Shown: one piece after another, positions 53,152-61,200 of the stretch
How positions within the stretch are numbered: position 1 is the first letter of the stretch
How the letters are laid out: each line of letters opens with the position of its first letter
Source: JBAXTZ01 sp037129925
GTDB lineage: Bacteria; Bacillota; Negativicutes; JBAXTZ01
DNA: 64,000 nt
Direction of reading: 5' to 3'
Assembly: GCA_037129925.1 (NCBI GenBank)
Contig: JBAXTZ010000004.1
Location: 40,904 to 104,903, forward strand
The notes under the pieces: generated by a model
What the model was told of the DNA's origin: nothing
Seen by the model: the letters and a program-made list of their open reading frames with translations, nothing else
The model's database searches: none
Program-made: the position numbers and the translations under genes

Positions 53152-53553
53152 TCTGCCAATTCGCCATTTCTGTAGGGGCAAGCCCTTGTGGTTGCCCTAC
53201 ATATCCCATGGTTGCCCGCATTTTTGCACTCATTCACAGCCATTTTCTTCGACGTGATAACGGAGATGGGCAGGCACAAGACCTGCCCCTACATTTTTTT
53301 AAAATTTCACACGTGGCGATTGTCGCGACACCCGCTAATTTCCTTGCCTGCTAGTGTTTACACAACCTGACGGGTATGGTAAACTGAAAGTCGATGTAAT
53401 AGTTAAAGGTTAAAAGTGAAAAGTGAATGGTAGCCGCGCGTCAACTCTTTTCGCATTTCACTTTGAGCTTTTCACCATCCACTGTTTTCACTACTGCAAC
53501 CTTTCACTACCCGCCATTTCACCTTTAACCATTAACCTAAAACAGGAGGGCGC
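53152..53553. repeat. 402-bp spacer with two palindromic elements and a heptamer-repeat tract
   Basis: No gene seen. Palindrome copy 3 (53172-53200, GTAGGGGCAAGC ... GTTGCCCTAC, inverted orientation) and copy 4 (53268-53292, GGGCAGG, CACAAGA, CCTGCCC, CTAC) come first, then a promoter (53357-53385), then heptamers at 53399-53544: GTTAAAG, GTTAAAA, GTGAAAA, GTGAATG and, reading on, ACCTTTA, ACCATTA, ACC. Opposite ends of the heptamer tract can pair, making a large imperfect hairpin in the corA leader. Confidence 0.75.
53357..53385 (+). promoter_or_regulatory. Promoter of corA
   Basis: TTTACA (53357-53362), 17 bp, TAAACT (53380-53385). The resulting leader of about 160 nt is almost wholly heptamer-repeat DNA. 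No M-box is recognised. Confidence 0.5.
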
Positions 53554-54546
53554 ATGATTTCAACCAAGCAATATCTGATCAAGTTCAACGACACCGAGTG
53601 TGTTCGCATGGAAATATCGCCCACTGATTTTGTAAACATTCAAATTGAACTGGGCAGCACTTATTGGATACAGGTATTTGGCGAAGGCGAGCGCGGCTAT
53701 GACCAGTTCGAAAATGTCTGCACCAAATTTGTGAAATCCATCCCGCTGATTTACGACGACGACGCGTCAACAATTCAGCGCCCCTATATGAAGGTTGCTG
53801 ACGAATACATCTTCCTGTCGTTAAAAAACATTTATCTGCAAACCAGTGGCGAGATAACTGACCGCCAACTGTGCTTTTTGCAAGGCAAAAACTATCTGGT
53901 ATCCTATTCCGACCGCGAAACTGCCGAGTATGGCGAAATCTATCGCAATATTAAAGCGGCAAATGACCGTGAAAAGTGGCAAGAAACCGATTATCTGATG
54001 TCCCAAGTCATCAATGACTCGGTTGATAAATATTTCATCGTCGTTCATAACATCGGCCACCGGATCGACGATTTTGAGCACAGTATCGTTGAAGCCGGCA
54101 CCATCAAACCCAGCCGCAGCGTCAACAATCTAAAAAAAGATATTTTGAAACTGCGCGGCATCGTATCGCCGACCCGTGAGGTTATCGCGCGGTTGCTTCG
54201 TACCGAGAGCAAGCTCATCAAACGCGAGAACAAGGACTATTTCCAATTGGGCTATGAAGATATCATGTATTTCATGGACTCGCTGGATATCTACCGCGAC
54301 ATGCTCTCCGGTTTGATGGAACTGCACCTGTCCTACATCAACAACCGTACCAATGACATCATGAAATTTCTGACGATGATATCGACGGTTTTTATCCCGT
54401 TATCGTTCATCACCGGGCTATACGGCATGAATTTCGACAACATGCTCTGGTTGCATACCGAATACGGTTATTTCCTAATCTGCTTTATGATGCTCGCGAT
54501 CCTCTGCGGTCTGCTGGTGTATTTTAAGAAAAAAAACTGGGTCTAG
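53554..54546 (+). CDS. corA: CorA-family divalent cation (Mg2+/Co2+) transporter
   Basis: 330 residues. A large cytoplasmic funnel domain (1-260, helix-rich with DRETAEYGEIYR and YFIVVHNIGHRIDDFE) is followed by two membrane helices; the first ends in the selectivity motif GMN at 291-293 (LYGMNFDNM) and the protein ends in basic KKKNW. Pentameric channel for Mg2+, Co2+ or Ni2+. AGGAGGG is seven bases upstream of ATG. Cobalt supply would serve the corrinoid genes at 37-41 kb, although no direct link is shown. Confidence 0.93.
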   Translation: MISTKQYLIKFNDTECVRMEISPTDFVNIQIELGSTYWIQVFGEGERGYDQFENVCTKFVKSIPLIYDDDASTIQRPYMKVADEYIFLSLKNIYLQTSGEITDRQLCFLQGKNYLVSYSDRETAEYGEIYRNIKAANDREKWQETDYLMSQVINDSVDKYFIVVHNIGHRIDDFEHSIVEAGTIKPSRSVNNLKKDILKLRGIVSPTREVIARLLRTESKLIKRENKDYFQLGYEDIMYFMDSLDIYRDMLSGLMELHLSYINNRTNDIMKFLTMISTVFIPLSFITGLYGMNFDNMLWLHTEYGYFLICFMMLAILCGLLVYFKKKNWV

Positions 54547-54591
54547 TTTGACAATAAAGTGATGCTATTTTTTTGATAAAGGAAAAATATT

Positions 54592-55242
54592 TTGAAAAAG
54601 ACGTTTTCGTTTTTACTATTAGTCGCGCTGCTTGCGCTCAGTGTGCCCGCCTTTGCCGGCGGAAATGGTTCTGATTATTTCATCTGGATTGGTCTTGGCC
54701 CAAACTACAGTTTTCAACCGGAAATAAACCGCGCTTTTGTGGATAATGGAATACCTCGCACTATTCAGTATAATCCGGCGGTCGGCGGCAGCGTTGAAGT
54801 TGGTTTCAAATTTGACTTACCTAATTTCGGAGTGCGCGCCCGCTGCGACTTTTATTCTGGCACCACTAATTTTACTACCACCTTTACACAAAATCAGCAA
54901 CTGGTAGTCAGCCCCGGTTCGGCAAATGGTTATCTTTTGACCGGTTACGCGCAAGTTCTCGGTTTTATACCGGTCAACGATGTTGCTGATTGCTACTTGG
55001 GTGTTGGTGTTGGCGGACTACAGCAGTCGGCGAACGTTGGTGCCTCTACTATCGGTAATTTTACTGTTCCTGGTTATGATGTAGTTAGCACTTGTGCAGG
55101 GTTACCGGTTTCGCTCGGCGGCAACTATTTTTTCTGCGATGATTTGGCGGTAAACGTCGATCTTACTTATATGATTTCAACAGATACTGCAAATATCGCA
55201 TCTTATTTCACGCCGCTACTTGGATTGAAATATACGTTCTAA
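54592..55242 (+). CDS. Outer-membrane beta-barrel protein (OmpW/Opa-like size)
   Basis: 216 residues. TTG start with AAAGGA upstream; signal peptide MKKTFSFLLLVALLALSVPAFA. The mature part has about eight amphipathic strands (FIWIGLGPNYSF, SVEVGFKFDL, FGVRARCDFYSG, GYLLTGYAQVLGF, CYLGVGVGGL) and ends LLGLKYTF with C-terminal Phe. No family recognised; a small eight-stranded barrel is likely. First of four consecutive surface-protein genes. Confidence 0.78.
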   Translation: MKKTFSFLLLVALLALSVPAFAGGNGSDYFIWIGLGPNYSFQPEINRAFVDNGIPRTIQYNPAVGGSVEVGFKFDLPNFGVRARCDFYSGTTNFTTTFTQNQQLVVSPGSANGYLLTGYAQVLGFIPVNDVADCYLGVGVGGLQQSANVGASTIGNFTVPGYDVVSTCAGLPVSLGGNYFFCDDLAVNVDLTYMISTDTANIASYFTPLLGLKYTF

Positions 55243-55258
55243 AATAATGCTCAACTCG

Positions 55259-55278
55259 CGCCCCGCGAACGCGGGGCG
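55259..55278 (+). terminator. Terminator, GC-rich, copy A of a duplicated spacer
   Basis: CGCCCCGCG, AA, CGCGGGGCG, then TATTTATTTT. A near-identical hairpin with the same tail follows the gene ending at 58028. Confidence 0.9.
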
Positions 55279-55334
55279 TATTTATTTTAAACTGCCACCG
55301 TGCCAGCAATCGTTCAGCAAACTCAAGTCTGCCG

Positions 55335-55397
55335 TCCTACTTCCTACTTCTTACTTCCAATTTGTTGAGAATTTGTTGAGTATTGCTGTGCTATAAT
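55335..55397 (+). promoter_or_regulatory. Heptamers and promoter block, copy A
   Basis: CCTACTT, CCTACTT, CTTACTT (7-bp frame) lead into TTTGTTGAG at 55361 and 55372 (11-bp period), then 11 bp and TATAAT (55392-55397) with TGC before it. Drives the gene at 55450. Confidence 0.65.
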
Positions 55398-55449
55398 GCG
55401 TTCATAGATTTTTTGAACGCAGAACTCTCATTCTGCAAAGGAGCGAACC

Positions 55450-57003
55450 ATGCAATCCATTACTTATAAAAAACCATTACTCATGATCCTCGTTATTTTA
55501 CTAACCCTCGCGACAGCATCGGTCGCCAGCGCTGACGAAACAGCTCAGTATCAGCAAAAAATCGATGGCTATCAGCAAAAGATTAACACGGCTACTCAAG
55601 AACAGACCGCCGCTCAAGGCAACCTCAGCCGTTCCACTACTGATTTCGAAAACATGAAAGCCAAATCCCAGGCTGCCGACAATACTTATACTGTATTGAA
55701 AAAACAATTTGACGCGGCAGTGCAAAATCCGGATAATATGGATGTCAACAAAGTTGCCTCGTTGTCACAGCAAATGAAAACAGCCAAAGAGACCCGCGAT
55801 CAGTTAAACGTCCAACTGGCGCAAAAAGAGGCTGAAAAAAACAACTACGCCGGTCAGGTACAGCGCTTGACTAATGATATTCAAGGTTATCGAACCAGCA
55901 TGAACAATGCTTATGCCGATGCCTTTGATTACGAATTCAAGAAACCGCAATGGGTTGACGGCGAAGCCGCAGTGACGATATCTGAGGATAAAAGCAAAAA
56001 CGACTGTATCAAACTCGCAACCGACTATGCCCGCCGAGATGCCATGGAACGCGGCGGCGGAATGATCATCAGCGCTGTTACCGAAACCAATATGTTCGAA
56101 GTTACTAAAGACCAGGTGAAAACATCGGTTAAGGTAGTGATTCTGCGCGAAGACACCTCCAATGGTTATGGCAAACCGCAGATTATTACCAAAGGTGATT
56201 TTCAAGTAGTTCAGCTGAAAGTCCGTCTGTTAGTACAAAACGCCAGCGGCTATAACCCTTATCGGGAGAAAGCGATAATACCGGCAGCAGTTGCAGCAGC
56301 GGCACCGGTCGTAGCGGCTGTTTCCGGCGGCAATAACGTCAACAACAACTACAATAACGTGATTAACCCACTTAACTCTAATATCGCTAATAGCAGTAAA
56401 ACAAACAGCGATAATTCGATTGCTGACTATACCAGTGGACAATCGGACGATTGGAACAATATCGGAATACATGCTTGGTTGGGTCTAGGCGGCTATTCCA
56501 ATAGCATTAGTGAATCTAATGAAAGCGGTTACATCCAGAATTATACATTTAGTTCCAAAAGTACAATGAGTCCAGGCTTTAATATCGAAGTTGGTGCTAA
56601 AACTAAATATTTTGGAGCCAGAATCAAATATGCCAGAGCTAGCGGCAGTGGCACTTTTACTATCAGCAATTATTCCGCTACATATATTTATCCAACAACA
56701 TCTTCTGCTTCTGCATTTTATGGACAGGCTATGGTTATTGTGCCTATTGGCCAATTCGATGCCTACGGCGCAATCGGTTACGGAGCCAACACTGGTTCTA
56801 TGACAATTAATGCTCCTACACCGCAGTCATCCACCAGCGATGTAAACTTTATACCAATATCGTTTGGCGCTGATTGGAATTTTTACAAATATCTTGGACT
56901 AAATCTTGATTGCACTATTATCCATTACACTGACCAATCAAATGCAAATTCTGTTTTCCAAAATCAGGTTCTGACTGGGTTAAACTTAAAAGTTATGTTT
57001 TAA
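55450..57003 (+). CDS. Envelope-spanning protein: coiled coil, LPP20-like domain, Asn-rich linker, C-terminal beta-barrel
   Basis: 517 residues. Signal peptide ends SVASA. Residues 30-155 are a long coiled coil (YQQKIDGYQQKINTATQEQ, KKQFDAAVQNP, QKEAEKNNYAGQVQRL). Residues about 165-275 form a compact domain with IKLATDYARRDAMERGGGM and KTSVKVVILRED, comparable to LPP20-type modules. An Asn/Ser-rich linker (about 298-340) leads to about eight barrel strands ending TGLNLKVMF. The plan recalls Omp-alpha/OmpM-like proteins that connect outer membrane and cell wall, but no SLH domain is present. Not a recognised family. Confidence 0.72.
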   Translation: MQSITYKKPLLMILVILLTLATASVASADETAQYQQKIDGYQQKINTATQEQTAAQGNLSRSTTDFENMKAKSQAADNTYTVLKKQFDAAVQNPDNMDVNKVASLSQQMKTAKETRDQLNVQLAQKEAEKNNYAGQVQRLTNDIQGYRTSMNNAYADAFDYEFKKPQWVDGEAAVTISEDKSKNDCIKLATDYARRDAMERGGGMIISAVTETNMFEVTKDQVKTSVKVVILREDTSNGYGKPQIITKGDFQVVQLKVRLLVQNASGYNPYREKAIIPAAVAAAAPVVAAVSGGNNVNNNYNNVINPLNSNIANSSKTNSDNSIADYTSGQSDDWNNIGIHAWLGLGGYSNSISESNESGYIQNYTFSSKSTMSPGFNIEVGAKTKYFGARIKYARASGSGTFTISNYSATYIYPTTSSASAFYGQAMVIVPIGQFDAYGAIGYGANTGSMTINAPTPQSSTSDVNFIPISFGADWNFYKYLGLNLDCTIIHYTDQSNANSVFQNQVLTGLNLKVMF

Positions 57004-57059
57004 TTCAATGTTTAACAACCCAAAATTAAAATTTATTATATCGAGGTAACGGAGCACAA

Positions 57060-58028
57060 ATGAAGAAAATCAGTTTTCTATTAACCTTGACCCTGGCATT
57101 TGCAATTTTCGCAACCGGTTGTGGTCGCGTAGATTACAGCTATGTATATCGAACTTTCGACAAACAAACAGACTATTCTGGTGGAAACTATACCAACTAC
57201 TTGGTATGTTACGAACCGGCGCAAGCTAACTTTAGAGAGCTTTTAGAATCTAACATCGTCAGCCAGCTACGCGACCGCGGCATCAATGCGACCGCTGGCA
57301 ACGAATTTTTCAAAAACAAAGACGGACGAATCAACAAAGCTCAAGCTCAGGCACTGGTCGCTGCCGGAAAATTTGACGCAGTTTTGATAATCGGCGAAAT
57401 CGACGATTACAAAGGCAATCAAATGTACGAGCAACTGGTCGGAATCGCTAACCAGACCAACGATTTTCCGCGCAAAGAGTACCAAGCGGCTTATGCCAAG
57501 GTTTACTCCGTGGAGCAAAACGCGGCTGTTTGGAAAACTGACGTCATCTTAACCAAGCAAGTCGACAGCAAAAACATCGCCCACGAAATGGCGAACGCCA
57601 CCGCCAACGAAGTCGTCAACTGGCTAAACAACGATGATCTTATTGGTAACAAATATAACATGCTGCCAAAACAAGCAATCAATATGCTGTCACGCCAAGA
57701 TCTAAAACTATCCGACAGCACGGAAATAACCCGGGGGTTGCCGAACAACTATTCACTTACCGCCGGAGCGCTCGACGGTAAATATCTGGTGTCCGGTTTT
57801 TATCCGACCGGCGACAGCAAGTATATTACCTTGAAGTATTCCACAAAAATGTCTGCTGGTCGGCTAAACATCGTAATCACCGACAGCATGAACAACGTTA
57901 TTTATGTCTTGGGGAACAACCTTGAAGCAAACGTATCTATTAACACTCAAGAGCATTCCGGTTTCAAAATATACATCTGTGGACAAAAAGCCACCGATGT
58001 CGAAATAAAGTTAAGTATCGTCCAATAA
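57060..58028 (+). CDS. Lipoprotein, uncharacterised
   Basis: 322 residues. Lipobox FATGCGR (Cys21). Residues 45-190 show an alternating alpha/beta pattern (FRELLESNIVSQLRDRGINA, KFDAVLIIGEIDDYKGN, ANATANEVVNWLNNDDLI) like periplasmic GNA1162/TolB-N type domains; the C-terminal 100 residues are beta-rich (YITLKYSTKM, RLNIVITDSMNNVIYVLG). Function unknown. It starts 57 nt after the coiled-coil/barrel gene with GGAGC, so these two envelope proteins are probably one operon. Confidence 0.75.
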   Translation: MKKISFLLTLTLAFAIFATGCGRVDYSYVYRTFDKQTDYSGGNYTNYLVCYEPAQANFRELLESNIVSQLRDRGINATAGNEFFKNKDGRINKAQAQALVAAGKFDAVLIIGEIDDYKGNQMYEQLVGIANQTNDFPRKEYQAAYAKVYSVEQNAAVWKTDVILTKQVDSKNIAHEMANATANEVVNWLNNDDLIGNKYNMLPKQAINMLSRQDLKLSDSTEITRGLPNNYSLTAGALDGKYLVSGFYPTGDSKYITLKYSTKMSAGRLNIVITDSMNNVIYVLGNNLEANVSINTQEHSGFKIYICGQKATDVEIKLSIVQ

Positions 58029-58035
58029 CACTTTA

Positions 58036-58055
58036 CGCCCCGCACCCGCGGGGCG
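58036..58055 (+). terminator. Terminator, GC-rich, copy B of a duplicated spacer
   Basis: CGCCCCGC, ACCC, GCGGGGCG, then AATTTATTTT. Matches the hairpin at 55259, including flanking AAACYGCCAC. Confidence 0.9.
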
Positions 58056-58099
58056 AATTTATTTTAAACCGCCACAATAGTCGCCAATCATTCTGCAAG

Positions 58100-58165
58100 C
58101 CTACATCTTACTTCTTACTTCCAGAATACTTGTTGAGTATTTGTTGAGTATTGCTGTGCTATAAT
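58100..58165 (+). promoter_or_regulatory. Heptamers and promoter block, copy B
   Basis: CCTACAT, CTTACTT, CTTACTT, then TTGTTGAG at 58130 and TTTGTTGAG at 58140, 11 bp, TATAAT (58160-58165) with TGC before it. Drives the inverse autotransporter gene at 58205. Confidence 0.65.
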
Positions 58166-58204
58166 GCACGCACGCATTCAAAAAATGTCTTGAGGAGGAA
58201 TTTC

Positions 58205-61200
58205 ATGCACACTCAACTAGCCCAGTACAAAAAAACAATGGCCATAGTCATGCTGTTTGTTTTTTTGTTCTCGCAAATCGCCGTCGCGGCAGCGCCGCAA
58301 CAGCAATCTCCGTACACTGACCCCAACGCAACACCTGCGGCCAACAACCAGACGCCAGTATTCACCGACAATAGTAATCAGGCGGTTTTGGGAACTGCCG
58401 ACAGTCTTGGCAATTACTACTTGAACGAGTTCAAGAATTCCTGGGGCTGGGATTGGTTAAAAACTACCAACATTAATCTCACGGCATTCAGCGGCAATAC
58501 GCCGCAATGGAACATCCAGACCTTTCAACCGTTAACGATGAAAGACAATCTCGATAACTTCTTATTTGCCCAGGCTCAATACGGCAGCAACAGCAATACC
58601 TTGAATGCCGGTTTGGGTTATCGCACCATGAACAATACCCGCAATTCGCTGTACGGTGTAAATTTGTTCTATGACGGACAATTTACTGTGCAAGGCGAAA
58701 ATGGTTACGCGCCGAGCGGCAGCTTGATGCGCGTGGGCGCCGGTCTGGAATACTACACCGGACCGCTGGAATTTCGTGTCAACGGTTATTACGGCTTAGG
58801 TAACGACGTGCAAATTGGCGCGTTACAAACCACTGGTCCAGAAGCCGGCACTACTGCCTGGCTACATGTCGCGCCGGGTGCCGATTTATCGGTCGGATCC
58901 GATTTTTCATTTTGGAATGCGCCGTGGGCAAAATTAACTGCCACGGGTAGTTATTATGGCCAGACGCAAAGCGGCACAATAAACAGCTACAAAGGCAGCG
59001 CGCTGACCGGCAACCTAACTGCCAGCTTGCAAGTGCTGCCACAATTACAAATATCGGCAGGTGTTACTGGCGGCAACGGCAGCCAATCCAGCGCCAACGT
59101 CGGTTTCCAACTCAATCTGCTCGCGCCACCAACTCCGGCGCTATTCCTGGCTGACCCGGTAATGAACACCCTGGCAACTACCGACATCAGCTACAAAATG
59201 CTCCAGCCGATACAGCGTAACAGTACGATAACTACTGAACGTTATACCAAGAACGAAATAAATTATCGCACTGTAACGATAGTTGTCACTAATAGTCAAG
59301 GCGGCTTAATTCCGAATGCCACCGTCTCTTTAGCAATGCCTACTGCTACAGTCGCTCCCTCCGCATGGACAGGAACGACCAATGCGCTCGGCGTCGCGAT
59401 TATTAGAAACGTGCCGCAGAGCGCCACTCCCTATAACATGACAGTTACCGCGACCGGTTATCCGCTAACGGCTTCCTCTCTTACCGTTCAAAGCGATGTC
59501 ACCCAAGGACAATTATTAAACCCGGCAACTGATAAATATACTGTGACCTTTACTGTGTCCGATGCCGTCGGACCGGTAACTGGAGCCAGTGTTGCACTTG
59601 GTACCCTAACACCGATTGTTACTGGAAATGATGGCACAGCAACATTTACTTTCACCGGCAACGGCAACTATACGGCGACTATCAGTAAAACAGGCTATGT
59701 CGCCGGCGCCCAAGCGGTTTCAGTCTCTGGTGCCGATGTTGCGATACCCGTAACATTGATTGCCACTACCAGCGTTCCCTTCCACGTGCAGAACGCTGAC
59801 GATAGCACCGCGATAATCGGCGCAACTGTAACTATGGACGGAAAAACTCAAACAACTGACACTAATGGTGATGCCGTAATCAGCACCGTAGCCGTAGACG
59901 GTCTGGCTCACCCCTACGCTATAGCCGCTCTAGGCTTTACCTCAACGAATGGAACTGTAACAGTAACCAACACTACCGTACCGGTTACCACGGTGCCAAT
60001 GGCACCAGTTGGTCAAACCGCTACGGTAAATATTACCGTAATCAAAGATGTTGGCCCAATGCTAAATGATTCCATTGCTCCGCCTTATGTAGCCGGGGCA
60101 ACTGTTATCCTCGACACTCAGACGAAGATAACCGATGCACAGGGTCTGGCAACCTTCACGAACATTACCCGTGATAATAGCGCTCATCCTTATACCGTTA
60201 CCGCTCCTAACTACGCAAATTATAGCGGTTCGGTAACGGTAAACGCACCGACAGTGGCTCAAACCGCCGCTATTGAGGCGAACAACTTGACGCTAACCGT
60301 CAATAATATCATTGGTTCTAACAACAGCCCCGCCTTTAGCACTTACGAACTTTGGGGAAGCGAAGGCTTAGAAAAAGTTGCTTCAGGTGCAATCACTGCC
60401 AATACTATGCCGTTAGTGATTTCCGGACTGAGAAACGGCGCCTATTCCTTGAAAATCGGTACCCGGCAGGGCGGAACAGCTAGCGACCCTGGCTATCCGG
60501 TCATGGCAAATACTGATCAAACAATAAACATAACTGGCGCCGAAAACCGTACCGTTCAAACGGTCACGTTCCCGCAACAAACATGGACAATACAACGGAT
60601 TAACTATGCGAATGGCAGCGAAATCCCTAACGGTAGCCTGATATTCGTCGGGGACACTGGATATAATTATGTTGCCGGAACCGGAATAACTGCTACCAAT
60701 GTAGTTAACGGCATCGCCCGTGTCAGCCTAACAGTAGACGGCACCATTAACTATTCGCCGGAGTTTACGATTAGCGGCACGACTTCCACTCCGCTAATAA
60801 CACTACCAAACATTAACCAATATTCAGCCACTGCCACCAAGATTTATAAGGGTGACGGTACAGAAATCGCCGAAGGCGCTGAAGTATGGCTCTATCGGCT
60901 GGATAACGGCAACTATTGGAGCCAAGTAAATTCCGGAACTTATTCCAGCTCCAGCGGGATAACTTTTACCAGTGATTATAGCAGTCAGCCGCTCATCCCT
61001 GCACAATACCGCTTTGAAGCGATGGTTAATAATTCGCTCATTCCAGCACGACCAGCTGATTATTTCACGCTGACCACTACCAACAAAAGCTATAGCGGTA
61101 CCACAACCTTGATGACCGCGACTGGTACAGTAGTAGTAAACCTCACTACCAATGCCTTTACATACGGCAGTGAACCGATAAGTTTACAGTTGTATGTTAA

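Noticed and set aside
53152..53553. M-box or cobalamin riboswitch before corA
   Set aside because: The leader is explained by palindromes and heptamer repeats; no riboswitch core elements seen.
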